Source: Endomychus coccineus
Lineage: Eukaryota; Arthropoda; Insecta; Coleoptera; Endomychidae
Length of the DNA stretch: 64,000 nt
Assembly (NCBI GenBank): GCA_958510875.1
Contig: OY294068.1
Span: 193,092,315-193,156,314, forward strand
Direction of reading: 5' to 3'
Under the pieces are notes generated by a model. It was not told the DNA's origin and did no database searches. It saw nothing but the letters and a program-made list of their open reading frames with translations. Positions 1 through 12,779 of this stretch are shown here, one piece after another (within the stretch, counting starts at the first letter, position 1; the number at the start of each line of letters is the position of its first letter). The position numbers and the translations under genes are program-made.

Positions 1-1634
1 TATAGAACTGATGTACAATAATTTGGTCAAATTTATACAAATTGAATTAAATACTACACTAGGAAATTTCTACATATTTCTTCACAATGCTTAAAATTGT
101 GTTTATGTGGAAAGCTGATACAATAAATCTGTAATACCGGTACAGCAAAGATGTTTTCTATCGTACTTATAAAATATTGTACCGATTTGGCGCAAAGTAA
201 TTTTTGTTGTCAGGTTAGAGTGGTCAGACAGTTCTGTTTCTTTCTCGTGATATCACATCTTTGACTATAGATACATTACTGTGTAGTGGTTTTCTAATAC
301 ATATTCATATATTTTACCTATTCATGTGTTACATTTTCAATTATTAGTGTTGCGATATAGACATTTTCAATTGATATGAATGGCATAAACTCAGTACTTG
401 GTGTAATTAGTTTAAGGAATCCCACACTTTGGTGACCTGAATTAGTTTTAATTTTTCTGCCATACAAGTGTTACGTGGAATTCATATCTATACACACAAG
501 ACAATGTTACTTTTTGATTTTATTATGCAATTGTTTTAAAATGTCGATATTGTAAAAAAATAAATATTTGAATCACCCTGTACGACAAATATTGCTTTTG
601 ATTAACAAAGTTGTTATTTAAACATTTCTAGTGACTGTGATGAATTGAGTTTTCTAAAAACCACACATCCGAAATATGTAAGTATAATTGAAGAATTGTC
701 TCAATTTATCAACAATTAATGATGAATTATTGTTGATTGGTTGACATAAGCTTGATTTCTATGCAATCAAAATTCAGAAAAATATGCATATTGGATCTTA
801 AATCTCAAATTATTATGCTAAATTAACAACAGATAGTCCATTAACGGGAGCACCGCATCCAAATCATAATGGACTCAATTTTGGATCGTTCATATTAAAA
901 TTAGATTTTATCGAATATAAATGATTAAAATTTGATAGCTTTCTAAGCTATAAGGAAATGGATTTTGCGTTTACTTCTTCTTCATTATAAATCTATTGGC
1001 CTAATTCGCCATTGTTTTGACGTACTTTGCTGGCTTGTCGTTTCCTTAATCACCGGAAAACGCCAGGTTTTGATGATATTTAAATCTGATTGCATCCGCG
1101 TCATAACTGCGATAAACATTTGTCGTTTCAACTTTATTCATGTAAATCTTGCGGTTTCATATACAAATAAAAGTATAAGATTATAGTTCTAAAGAATATA
1201 CTATAGAATTCGGTATTAATGACACACAACTTGCTTCTCATGCCTCAGTATTATCATACAGATTAATAATTGCTTGATAAAAATGTCATAAACTATTAAC
1301 TTAGGTCACATTAGCTCATCAGCATATAGAAGATATAACTTGTAATGCTATCATCTTGGAAAATAAATAACAGGTAAGAAATAGTTGTTCGAATAATTCC
1401 TCTTACATTGAAAACATCACATTTATTTTTCAAGATTCCGTCTGAATCAACTTTTTCATTCAACCAGTTTTTATAACGTCATTGATTAAGCTAGCTATGA
1501 AGTTATTTACGACAGGTATTGAACCCATCCGAATCCAAGAAATTGAATAATGAGTAATGAGTAATTCTTATTTCAATCAAACAAACATCAAATACTAAAA
1601 AAAATGTTTTTCAAATTCTAATCATTAACCATTT
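1..1634. other. AT-rich segment, no gene recognised
   Basis: I see no convincing coding potential, RNA gene or ordered repeat here. The longest open frame (965-1186, +) has low-complexity, non-domain-like translation and looks like chance. The text around 571-582 (AATCACCCTGTA) resembles ends of DNA transposons common in insects, but I could not find a partner end. Confidence 0.5.
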
Positions 1635-1930
1635 TTGACGGCTGCTCCTCTATCACTTCTAACTTCGAGCACCTTTACTTTTTTCGATCTTGGTGCATTC
1701 GGTAAACCATACGGAACTATCTGGTATCATATGAGGATTTCTCCCTGCGTTCCCCCGACTGTCGGATCCCCAATGGGCCATGGGATCCAAGCAATCCAAG
1801 AATGCTTCGGCCTTTTTGGTCGGCCTTTCCTTGTCCAATACGATCGAAACGTTACGCTTCTCTTATGACTTCTGCCTGAACGGCGTGGTGCAGTGGCTCC
1901 AACCCCAACAACCTTTCCATGTCGGAAACA
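1635..1930. other. GC-richer patch, possible retroelement debris
   Basis: This block is clearly less AT-rich than its surroundings. The reverse strand gives short frames that vaguely recall the start of a LINE RNase H domain, but with stops and no catalytic residues I can defend. It directly adjoins a Penelope-like fragment. Origin left open. Confidence 0.2.
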
Positions 1931-1974
1931 TCATCAAAGGTGTTGCATGAACAATTTTTTAGCTTGTCCTCACA

Positions 1975-2350
1975 TCTATAGACGGGTTGTATTGAAAATT
2001 TTGAGAACAATTTATCGAGTTTATTAATTACTTGAGGATGATAAGTGAAACTTCTGAATTTTATTTGAACTATTCGAAGGTAGTGACTCTAATATGGGTA
2101 ATTGGTTATGTTCCAATTTTCTTTCTGTTTAGAAATTGAGTTATTGATCAAAGATTGGTCGTAATCATTGTCCAACGCTATTTGCTGAGTTTCTAAACTT
2201 TGTTGTTATACTTTTGCTGCTGAAAGGGATGTTTAACAATCTATTAAATATTGCGGAGTCAGTTACTCCAATTAATTATAATACAGCACAATTTGATAGT
2301 TGAGAAACTTCAGCAAATAGTGTTGGGCAATAATGATGAATCTTTAATCC
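1975..2350 (-). mobile_element. Penelope-like element fragment, folded back
   Basis: The segment 1975-2250 matches, with many substitutions, the - strand repeat at 31540-31900 and the reverse complement of 34650-35000, where the reverse-transcriptase C-terminus of a Penelope-like element can be read. From about 2280 a second, shorter piece of the same region runs in the opposite direction (shared GAGAAACTTCAGCAAAT at 2303). The two pieces make a small inverted structure. No intact frame remains. Confidence 0.55.
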
Positions 2351-2657
2351 ATTATTTGATTCCTAAACAAAAAAAAAACTGTATGTGTCAATTGGTTGTT
2401 AAATAAATATAAATAAATACGTGTGGCACTCGGGGACTGCCGTGGTAAAGCTATTGCATAGCATTTTTTATCAACTTATGCAATTATAATTATTTATTTA
2501 TTTTTTATTTATGCAGTATTTTTTTTTCTTTGATATTAATTCAAGTTACACTTTTTGAGCGTGGTGACCGATAAGAAAACTAATTTTTTTCTTTTATTGA
2601 ATGAATGAGAAGTTAATATCGTTTAAAATAGTTTTATTGTCTTACAATAAATGTAGG

Positions 2658-3195
2658 TTATTCAGGAATTTTTATCATTGAAACTATAGGTTTATGGTAA
2701 CTGAAATAAGAAACATAAGTTTGAGACTTGATATCCTCTAAATATCTGGAAAATACCGCGTCAATAATGGTCCCATATTTTGTTGTGGATTCTTGTAGAT
2801 CATTATTCATTTTCAAATTCAATTTTTCCGAAAGAAAAGTTGTCAACCGCTCTTTTTATCAGCGAAGTTGATGTTGAAATCGCCAGCCAAGATAAGTGGA
2901 AATTTATTACCATTTGTACCAAGTATTTTCGACCCTTCTTCAGTGTACTCCAGTAAAGTGCGATGAATAAAATGCTCTACCTCGTCCAATTTTGGATTCG
3001 GAGAAATGTAAATTGCTACCATGACTATGTGTAGGCCATTTCTAAGTTTGCATAAGCACGCACAAATATCTCCAACAAATGAGCGCCTAACATTAACATC
3101 GCTAACGTGTGCAATATTTATTTCAATATTCGGAGTCATAATATTAGTAACATTATTATTATTTTGGTAAATAGCTACCCCACCTTTTGGAACAG
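2658..3195 (-). pseudogene. Endonuclease (EEP-fold) domain relic of a transposon
   Basis: Two - strand frames (3195-2843, then 2846-2658 after a frameshift) join into an exonuclease-endonuclease-phosphatase type domain. Visible landmarks are GGVAIYQN at the start, a strand-loop around NGLHIVMVAIYISPN, the catalytic-type LILAGDFNINF, and a terminal SYFSYHKPIVS in which the usual SDH is altered. Such domains occur in non-LTR retrotransposons and, fused to helicase, in Helentron-type Helitrons; the near absence of a following reverse transcriptase makes the latter my preferred reading, as inference. It is dead: one frameshift, no upstream partner. Confidence 0.6.
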
Positions 3196-3199
3196 TATA

Positions 3200-3530
3200 T
3201 ATATATACCTACATGTATACTTACGGGGCGCACATGCGGTGAGTGTGGCATTAAAAAGATATGATAGATACCTATACACCTATATACTTTCTCACAAACA
3301 GCTGCTTACGTATTCGTCCGATTTCGGAGCAGCTCGTCTCGATCCGTGCGAGGTTCGTACAGTCGAACCATATACATACACGTTAAGCGAACGCTCGGCC
3401 GAGCTACATGGTAGGCGGAGTGAGGGGTGTCAGGTTTTATTTTCGTTGCGGAATTTCTTGATTCGGTCGCCGTGCTCAAAGCCCGCGATAAAAGCTATGC
3501 AATAGCTTGAAAGGACGTTAGGACGCAACC
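3200..3530. other. GC-richer segment, possible terminal region of the 2.4-3.5 kb transposon
   Basis: The segment is distinctly richer in G+C than its surroundings and contains an open frame (3107-3505, +) without recognisable domain. The string GCTATGCAATAGCT near 3495 is the reverse complement of AGCTATTGCATAGC near 2450, on the other side of the endonuclease relic, so the two may be subterminal inverted repeats of one element. An alternative is a CpG-containing promoter or first exon of the downstream IP3 3-kinase gene; I cannot decide. Confidence 0.3.
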
Positions 3531-3990
3531 AATTAAGAAAATTAGTTCAATAAAATTCAAATCCTTCAGTAATCTTAATACAAATGAAACAAACTGGTGA
3601 AATCAGCTTGTCTTTCAACACATTCTCAAACATTTGTTAGTTATTAGTCTATTGGTAGTCTTATTATAACATTATTATCATAAAATTGTCCCTCGAAACT
3701 CTATAGCTCTTCAGTTGAAGATGCATTTCCAAAAAATCAGTGGAACTCAACATAATCAAATATTCACCAAAAACAACGATATGGAAGTGTGAAACATTTC
3801 GGCTTATAGCCGGAATAAAATATATATACATTATCGCGCGAACAGACGGCATGATTAGTCCGAATCAGTGAGTCACATCATCCACGATTATATCATTTTT
3901 CCTTCCAGCCACCTCCATTCTCAAGGGGTATAACATCTGTCTCTTTAACGTATTCAACGAAACAAACTTGAATGATACTTCTTGTTTCAG

Positions 3991-6900
3991 CCTTCGCCTT
4001 GGAGAAAAGTTCGAAACTTTGTTCAATGGACTCCCTTTTTCCAAACGTACAAGAAGCATCGTTATCCTTGGGTTCAGTTGGCAGGTCATCAAGGAAATTT
4101 CAAGGCTGGACCAGATCAAGGCACGATTCTCAAGAAACTGTGCGTGAAAGAAGAAAAATGTTTCAAAGTGAGTATATAAATCTTGTATTTAGGCATCCCA
4201 ATACGATTTGAAAAGGGTACTCGGAAATCAATGCTATCACAAATGGTGTAACATCAAAATCATTGATATTTACTGTGAATTCCCTACTGATAGCAGAGAT
4301 AAGAAAAAAATAGCATTTAACCGGGGGTTTTTGTGTTTCCTCTTTGATAAATTCTTGCGTCATAATACTTGGTCATGAATCTCGCTTTATGAATCCAAAA
4401 TTACTTTTATGATCTTTTCTAATAAATTGCTCTTGTAGGTGTTAATGAACGACGTCCTGAGACCTTACGTGCCCGAATACAAAGGACTTGTAAAATGTGA
4501 CGATGGCGATAATTCGTATATACAACTACAAGATCTTCTTGGTGATTTCGTCAGCCCCTGTGTAATGGACTGTAAAATTGGGGTTCGGACATATTTAGAA
4601 GAAGAATTGGCCAAAGCGAAAGAAAAACCTAAGTTGAGAAAGGTATGTTCAGATCAGAATTATAAGATATTCAAGGGCTCATTGAATACATATATACAGG
4701 TTCGGCAAAATGTATAATAAAACGAATTAATACTTATTTTAAAACTAGAAATCTAACATTGTGTTTCGTCAATGATCGCCATTAGTCTCGATGCAGTCTT
4801 CTAATTGGTTAACATTTTTGCACAACATTTCAAGGAACGTGACGTGGGATACAATTGCTTTCATTCCTAATGTTTAATTTCACTTCAAACTCCAAATAGC
4901 TACAATGGAAATAATTCAGATGCTGCAAGATCTGGGGATCTTGCTGGCCATGGAATCATATCATTTCTTGAAATGAGTCTGTTCGGAAAGGATTCTCTTA
5001 ATATGTCCATGCTTATTCTCGCCGTACGATTTGTTGCCCTGTCTTGCTGAAACCAGTAATGTCCTATTACATCTTCAATTTGAGATAAAATGAACATGGT
5101 GCGCAGCGGTAACGTCTGACCATTCTTATCAAAAAATGGCCCAATTATTCTAGACGATGAAATGGCACATCATACAGTTACTTCAGGGCAATGTAAAGGT
5201 GGCTGATAAATTTACCGAGGATTCTTTTGAGCCCAATAACGGCAAGTTTGCTTATTTTAGATGTACCTCGTCACTCATGAAAAGGTTATTTTCGATACCT
5301 TAGGAATTATCATGAATCAAACGACAAAGTTCAAGTATGTTAATCTTATCACGATCATTAATATCCTGTGCTATTGCAATCTTATATGGATGAAAATTCG
5401 TGCGTTTTAACATTCTTCAAGGTGTTCAAGCAGATTTGGTCGGACTAACAATAACTGCATTTCTTACCCTTTCTTCGTTACGTTCATTCCAGGCAGTTCT
5501 TGGTCTTGACTTTTTTCTACAACAGGAGTGCAAGTTCCTTAAAAATGAAACAAGAAATGATTTATTGGGTCAAAACTTATTTTATTCCTCAACATAATCT
5601 CCTTGTTGCCCGATACAATTCGTCCAACGTTTTTTTTAATTTTCGATCCCTTCCAAATAATACGGTGTCGGCAATCCTTCAAAATAGGTGTTTGTTTCAA
5701 CGATGACCTCATCATCGAAACCAAATCTCTTTCCACCGATCTATTTCTTCAAGTTTTGAAATAGATAAAAATCGCAGGATCTGGAGAATATGGTAAATGG
5801 CGAATCAATTCGGAGCGCCATTCATGCAATTTTGCCATTGAGACTGCGGATCCGTGCGCCGGTGCGTTGTCCTGGTGGGAGAGCACTTTTTCTTTGCCAA
5901 ATGCGGCTGCTCTCGCTTCAAATTGATATCGAATAGATTCAACAGCTGCTCTGAATAATATACGCCGATGATCGTTTTGCCCTTTTCACGGTAATCGATA
6001 TGGACGATACCGTGTGCATCTCAAAAAACTGTCACTGTGACTTTGTTGGCCGATAAACCCACTTTGGCCTTTTTCGACCCTGATTCATCAGTACAAGTCC
6101 CTCGTAGATCCCCGTTGTCTCCATTTATTGCGCCAAGCTAAAATAATTAATGACAGCGACGGACATTGAAAAGAGATCGAAAACACCTTTGAACAACTAT
6201 TACTGAATTAAATTGAATCAATTTCTCAACACAAAAGACACGATGTTGTGTAGACCAACGTCTCATTTTGACAACTGTCAACAATTTTGTGTTATTAATG
6301 AAATTGAATGGGTAATACATTCAGCCGAACCCTCTATTATGTCGCACATGTACGTATTTTGTTAAATGGACGTTTCTCATTTCATAGGATATGTACGAGA
6401 AAATGTGCCTTATTGACAGTGAAGCGCCAACAGAAGATGAACATAAGATGAAAGGTGTAACCAAACCCCGATATATGGTTTGGAGAGAGACGATATCGTC
6501 CACAGCGACATTGGGTTTTCGGATAGAAGGCATAAGAAAGTCAGATGGCACCTCTAGTAAAGATTTCAAAACGACCAAGACGAAAGAACAAGTTGTGAAA
6601 GAGTTCCAAGACTTTACGGAAAATTTTCCGCATGCTGTGGTAAGGGGAACATATCATTATTATCACTGATTTGGTTATCGATATTTATCTTTTTCTCTAA
6701 TACAATAATCACTAAATACACTAAATCCTAAGTGGAACATTGACACAAATATTTGTTTAATGATGCAAGCCTTAACTAGCTCTATCATATTTCGATTGTA
6801 ATTAATAAATAATTGGTGATGTATCAATTAGGATAATTGCGAATTTCCGACTGCCTAATTTCTGAATAATTAACATTATTCAAACGGTTGTCATATTATT

Positions 6901-9163
6901 ATGGGTTGTTGAACTGAGCAATAATGTTCTTCACATACAGATTAATATCGAATCAATATGTTCATGCCAATATAGATATTACATCGGGAAAATCGTATCG
7001 TTCAAATATAAATACAATTCAATACTTCAGGGAAAAACAGCTCCAGAATCAAATCGGAGTTATAAATAATGAATTTTCTATAATTATTTGCTAATTTTGA
7101 AAAATTTCTTATAGCCCAAATACATTCAAAGGTTGAAAGCAATCAAGGCCACGCTGCAAGAATCGAAGTTTTTCAATTCGCACGAGGTGAGTCGATAATA
7201 TACGATTGAATATTAAGAGTAAATTGTATTCAATTGCTCCTAAATCTAAATAAAAATGAGTGTATTTTCCAATTCCTTCCGGAACTCGAAATTAATGATA
7301 AAATAGAATGAATAATATGAGACATCTGGTACAGAGTACTGTGGAATATGATTATAATTACTCCTGCATAACCACAAATCATCTTGTCTGGTTCACTGGT
7401 AAATGGACTGATGTAGATTCCATCTTGCCATCTTCCTGTTTTCTTCGTGTGAATCGATACAGTCTTATATCATGGCACCTCGTGAACACCTGAAGATGGG
7501 TTCATGGATGTGTCAGAGGTTGGCAAAGACAAATTGATCTGGTTAAAATATGGCTAAAAGGGAATGGAAGAGAGCAGATCCAAGCATTCGGAATCCAATC
7601 TCTCGAACTTTGAAACAAAAGATGATCGAAGAAAAAGTTTCAAGTAACAGAACTCGATATTCTAGGTGGTTCTGAAAATACTAGACTTCATAAAAGAGTC
7701 GAGACCAGTTTATGAATGCCTCGGCGTGATGTTGGCAGAAGCAGCAAATTCACTTTGGTGTGGTTCAAGGACAGGAGAACATAGAACGGAATAAAATGGC
7801 TTCATTAGACCCGAAATGTTACATGACACATATAATTGAGAAAAGAAATGAATTAATGATAAATAAAACTAAAGATATATGCTGAGGCATTATTCCCAGG
7901 CTTAGATAAACCAAGAATAAAATGGCATTTTCTAAACGGCAAGTTCAGCACGAATAGCAAATGTGATAACTGGCCCCCAGCTTAACACTTTGAGATATCC
8001 AATCTTTGGTATGATGGACAAGAAAAAACGGAATAACGTCCATCGCAGTCGAGAAGCTATGATTCGCTCAAGGATACACCATTTCCGAAAGGTGAAAGGT
8101 CTTGCCAATGAAAATAACATACTCCTAGGTCTCTCAAGGAGTCCTCTGAAAGTCTCATCATAAGGTGAAAGTATAAACAAAATTCGATTTGGTTGTAGTA
8201 AGTAAACGAAGGATTATATAAAAATTCACGAAAAATAGGTCATACTAACACATATGCTTATTATTTTCGTATTAAAGTACGTTTCGGTCAAACGACAATC
8301 ATTAGAAGACGTATTAATCTCTAAAACGTGATTTCTTGAAACTAATTGTTTAAACATTTCTTAATTTTCTTTTATCTACTTTTTCGTTTCAGTCGTTCAG
8401 CCGTATATCAAACTGTGCTTTGATATTAATGTGTTACAATTTCGTTTACTCGTGTTTCTGTTCGTTTAGGCGACTTGGGTATTTTAAATTGAAATGAGTG
8501 CGATAAGGACGCCTTGGATAATACAATTAGTTTTAAGAAATCACGTTTTAGATATTCTCTCTTCTGATGATGGTCGTGATACCGAAACGTACGTAAAGCC
8601 GAAGATAATAAGCATATGTGTTAGTGTGACCTATTTACCGAGAAATTGTATATAATTCATAGCTGGGTCAAAAATCATTATGAAAGAAAGGAGGAAGTAT
8701 TCCCCTGTACCACCTACAATGTAATTCAGTATAATAAAAAAAAAACATATTTCGTTCTCTTCATCAAAGCAGATGGAGTTTCTAACATTTCTTACTTGAT
8801 TACCATCAAATCCTTCCCACTTGAAGCTACGATGAATGGCAATTGAGTTGCGAAATCTAATGAGCGTTTTTTTTTCAGGTAATTGGAAGCTCCTTACTCT
8901 TCGTCCACGACCGGTACAACGCAAACGTATGGTTGATCGATTTTGCGAAAACTGTACAACTACCCGGCGAAGTTTCAATCACCCACAATGCCAAATGGAA
9001 AGTTGGAAACCATGAAGATGGTTACTTAATCGGTGTCGATAACATAATAAGCATATTCAAAACTATGTTAGAAAATTTGCCAGTTCCTATTTCACCTCCC
9101 CTGTCTCTTCCAGACGTTCCTGAAGTGACTCGATCACAACCGGAAAAGAACGAAAACACTTGA
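3991..9163 (+). CDS. IP3K: Inositol-trisphosphate 3-kinase, catalytic region (5 exons, 5' incomplete)
   Basis: Exons 3991-4167, 4439-4642, 6388-6639, 7115-7186 and 8879-9163 join in phase 0 into 329 residues ending at TGA 9161-9163; each intron starts GT and ends AG. The protein starts in the conserved [14 protein letters not shown] segment and has [14 protein letters not shown]. It carries the inositol-polyphosphate-kinase signature PxxxDxKxG (PCVMDCKIG, residues 99-107), the SSLL motif (about 239) and the metal-binding IDFAKT (about 255-260). The family phosphorylates Ins(1,4,5)P3 at the 3-position in the cytoplasm, ending the calcium-release signal; a calmodulin-binding stretch usually lies near the start of this region. 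Upstream exons with the start codon were not found. Introns 2 and 4 carry transposon relics, which do not disturb splice sites. Identification is strong; the paralog (IP3K1 or IP3K2 type) is not resolved. Confidence 0.92.
4730..5533 (-). mobile_element. Tc1/mariner-superfamily transposase relic (outer element, 3' part)
   Basis: Read on the - strand, broken frames show a DDE transposase: FHPYKI...QDINDRDK, a degraded FMSDE, then [22 protein letters not shown] and [14 protein letters not shown], ending near 4740 in [12 protein letters not shown]. These are the middle and C-terminal blocks of an insect IS630/Tc1-like family, with stops and frameshifts. It lies in intron 2 of the IP3 3-kinase gene. 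Its N-terminal part is found at 6165-6310, separated by an inserted mariner relic. Confidence 0.75.
5535..6165 (-). mobile_element. mariner transposase relic nested in the outer element
   Basis: The - strand reads a decayed mariner transposase: [37 protein letters not shown], a shifted block matching [16 protein letters not shown] and PYSPDP, then a last block containing [18 protein letters not shown] and [12 protein letters not shown] residues across frames. Several frameshifts and stops are present. It interrupts the transposase described at 4730-5533 and 6165-6310, so it arrived after that element. Confidence 0.7.
6165..6310 (-). mobile_element. N-terminal part of the outer Tc1/mariner-type element
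   Basis: On the - strand an ATG at 6266 opens a frame beginning [17 protein letters not shown], followed by [13 protein letters not shown]. That is the helix-turn-helix start typical of the transposase family whose remaining part lies at 4730-5533. The gap between the two is filled by a mariner relic. Confidence 0.6.
8226..8641. mobile_element. Foldback element with ~110-bp inverted arms, in the last IP3K intron
   Basis: The left arm (about 8226-8345) and right arm (about 8522-8641) are imperfect reverse complements: ATAGGTCATACTAACACATA near 8236 matches ATGTGTTAGTGTGACCTAT near 8617, and CGTGATTTCTTGAAACTAAT matches ATTAGTTTTAAGAAATCACG. No open frame of interest lies between them. The right arm carries CTGATGA...GAAACGTACG (8563-8600), resembling a hammerhead ribozyme core, so the arms may be two opposed terminal repeats of a Penelope-like element rather than a classic MITE. 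Confidence 0.7.
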
Positions 9164-12100
9164 TCTGGAAAATCATCACCAAAAAATGTAAAAAATTTTG
9201 ACGTTTGTCCTGCGCGCTGGTAATTCGAATTCAACGAGATTCGACCGACTCATCGTAATTTCTTCATTTCGTTCGCAAACTTATGTATTCAGAATTTTGA
9301 AAATGCTTATTTGTATAATATACCATAAAGCAGTTTACTGAAAAATAAGTTTAACAAAACCATCTCGTGCTCGATTATTATCGTCATCATGTTATGGGAC
9401 CAGAACAACCATAACTTTGAGAATTTTAGTAACTAATATCGAAGTAAGGAGTTTGAAAGGTGGAAATTCTAGTTTATATATGCCGAAAATCATAATATGT
9501 ATATGTGGTGAATGTTTCTGGTGGTTTGAATGAATTTAAAACACATTTTATACGTTTCGCGAAAGAAAAATGATCTGAAATGTCGAGAATTTTATCATAT
9601 CGTCAACTATATATCAAGTTGATTGATGCTCTCAGTTGCAATGGATGCTGACCAACCTCCAGGAGGTTAGGGGAGGTTTGTGGATAGCTTAAATAATACT
9701 AACATCAGGTTACACCAATTCCCTTGTCGCAGATCTTTTTATTGGATTGCTTGGTGGGAGAATTGAAGATTTAAGTCGATATATTTGATATTGCTCACTT
9801 ATAATGTTTTTATATGGGAGTAACATGGAAATAAGAACACATTGGATTATTCCGATAATGTGTTTTATGACGTTCCTAAAATAATTGGGAAGAATTTATT
9901 AAAGTGTTGATAAATATACGCTGTATATAGGTATAGTTGTTCCTTATTAAAATAATAATATGTTGAATATTTAATTGGATGATTGTCAATGTAAATGGTT
10001 TTCAAAACATAAACCGTAGCGGCGTAATCTTGACTGAGATGACATTATGATGTGAGGTTATCTTCAAGAAATGCCAAATGTCTTTCGTAACTCCTGTATC
10101 TAGAGATTGTAAGTCGGTAGGAATTTTATCAATGACTTGGTTGGGAAATACCGTTTCAGTTACTTTTTCATTAATCCGTTTTTTAATATATTAAAAATTC
10201 GGAATTTTACGATACAAAATCAATTATTTGACTATATTTCCAGAGCCCCTTTTTCAAGGATGTCTAGGAGTTTTGCGTTTGGAAAGAATGTCTAACCTTG
10301 CATAGAAACATTTTAATATTTATTTCTAATGAATAAAACCGTTGCTCTTCTCGATAATTCACATAATACTTGTGAATATATTAACTTTTTGGATAACCTG
10401 TTATGTCACGAGTTTTGAGGTGCATAGATTAAAATTATTAAGTAATTTTTTTTAATAAATAATTTAAATTTTTAATTTCCTTCTCAATTCTGAAGAAATT
10501 TCTACAATGGTTTCTACGTTTTCTGTTCCATTCAAAAACCCCAAAAAAAAGAATAACTACAAAATATTCTTCGTTATTAAAATGGATTTCAGCCCTGTTT
10601 TCCTTCTGTGAAAATTTTCGCAACTTCCCGCGGTGAATAAATTGACGAAGGTGTAATAAACTAGAATTCCCCCTTTATGTTTTTATTTCTGGTTCTGCAA
10701 AATTTTCGATGGTTTTCTTCAAGACATAAGTTTGGACAATCGGTCAAAATTGACCGATATTCATACAATATTCAGACGTTTATTGTTGTTCGTTACAATA
10801 ATAGTATTGTTTTTAAGAAAATGTAAATAATTATAATAATTATTTATTAATATTTATGTGTCAGTAAATTGTGTAGTTGTTCAATTCGTCGATAAAGAAA
10901 AAATGTACAACAGACCGCACTGAAATAAATAATTGTACCTTATTCAAATTAAAATATTTTTAGGATCTTGTTAGTGTAACTTGAAATGATTATGCCATTG
11001 TCTTTAAATGATAAAATATATTTTCCTAAATACTAAGCCTCTTTCTCTGAAACCTGCCATTCCTTGTACAAAGTTACAAACCATAAAAGGATAGGATACA
11101 TGCTTTATTCAAAATAGAAGCCATGATGTCCCCTGCTAAACAGAAAATATATTATAAATTCCAAAATTAAAAGATTTCGAGAATTCTTAGTCTTACTATA
11201 CTGAATCATTTCTAAATTATTCAAAATATGGTATGCCTATTATCAATTTTCTCATTATCATTTCTGTTGCGATTTTATTTCTTTTTCGTCTTTATGTTGC
11301 CAAATAACAATATGCTGAAAGTTTGCGAATAATCGTTACGACGGTTACTGTGTGGTGACATCTTTGAGAGAGTACCCGGACGAACAAAGTTCATCAGTAC
11401 AAACTTTAATGAATAAGAATTTATGATAGAAAATTACTCAAATCTATAGTTTGTCTATCAAAAAATAGATGGCGCTTCAAGTTTATTGTCAGCACTCTCT
11501 ATTGTAAAATAGCTGAATCATAGCATTTTTCTAATACGGAGGAAACAATCTGCAAAAGAAAACTTCGATTCATACACCCTTCAGCTTTCTCGTTTCTGCT
11601 GTCTGTCGCGGAGATCAAGAATAGAGTACTTGAATGACGGATTTCGAAACTAGCTCTAAGGAATCTACGGTTTTTCTATCTCTTTCCAATTTGTCGGAGG
11701 AGAGAACAGACTATTAGAAAAACATAAAACCACCGCCGCTGGCTTAGACCTAGTCGAATTAATAACATTGCTCTTATGGGCTTCGAGTACTCTATTCTAT
11801 TCTATTCTATTGTCGTACCACTTTAAGCGAGCACAGTGATGCCAACTCGAGGGAAATTTCCCGATTCGTGGGAATTTATCTAATGACACTCTAAATGCTG
11901 TCACCGATGTAGATCGTACATGTTTTAATGTCTGTAAAATTCATTTAAATTCGTATAATGAAGAGAAAGGATAATAAATAAATCTTGTCTTACTAAGAAA
12001 TCACTTTTGCAGGATAGTATAGAATTTTATTCTTACTTTTTTATGTAGTTTTTAAATTTGAGTATGTTTTTTAGCTTATTTTTTCATTATAAAACAGAAT

Positions 12101-12620
12101 TAAGTTACACAGGTATTTTATAGGTAAACGTAATCCTCTCAAACTTTTCTTAAAGTCAATATAATCCTCCTGCTTTCTACCAAATTTAATGAAAATTATT
12201 TATATAAACTAGTATTTATGGAATTTGATCCGGAATACGCTTTTGAAAGGATGTTTACTTTCGAAACACCTGATGGTATATGTTAATATAAAATATTATG
12301 AGCTGTCTGATACATTTTTTACTGCTAACTTCCCTATTACTAATTTAGGCATAAACATTTTTCTTATGAATCTGTTGTGTAAATTTAGTATTGAATTGAA
12401 AAAAATTTACAGTACATCACGTTTTAAAAATTATTTTTCTGAAAAACCTAAAGAATCTTATTATTATTCATTAACGTGGTAATATTGCAAAAAATTAGAT
12501 ATGCATTACAATACTTTGGGTATTTGTGATAATTTTTTGGAAAAATAGAAATTTTTTATATTAAAAGGTTGGCGACACTGTTCGAGCACTAGAGGCTAGA
12601 CTAATCAAGTACTCAACTAC
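9164..12620. other. Intergenic, no gene recognised
   Basis: After the kinase stop codon the sequence is AT-rich with only short low-complexity frames. A simple repeat of TCTAT lies at 11791-11811. The block 11580-11820 and the stretch after 12580 are slightly more GC-rich and share GAGTACT/AAGTACT-type strings, but I see no domain. No consensus polyadenylation signal could be assigned with confidence. Confidence 0.5.
11791..11811. repeat. (TCTAT)n microsatellite
   Basis: About four perfect copies of the pentamer TCTAT in tandem, in an otherwise featureless intergenic stretch. Confidence 0.8.
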
Positions 12621-12779
12621 TCAATTCGTCTCTTTATTTTATAGCTGTCTTGCGATTTTTGATTTGTCCTAGTGGATTTGGCAGTCGATGTTAAATAGAC
12701 CACGTAGATAAATGATAACTCACCAACTCGGTATAAAACTAGCTTTATTCACGATTATTACAATAAGCTTAATCATTTA

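Noticed and set aside
3107..3505. 132-codon + strand frame
   Set aside because: Its first part overlaps the antisense of the endonuclease relic and the rest lies in a probable transposon end. No domain recognised.
3972..4211. 79-codon frame overlapping the first kinase exon
   Set aside because: It is a different reading frame of the exon at 3991-4167; the correct frame has the conserved [14 protein letters not shown] block and a proper splice donor.
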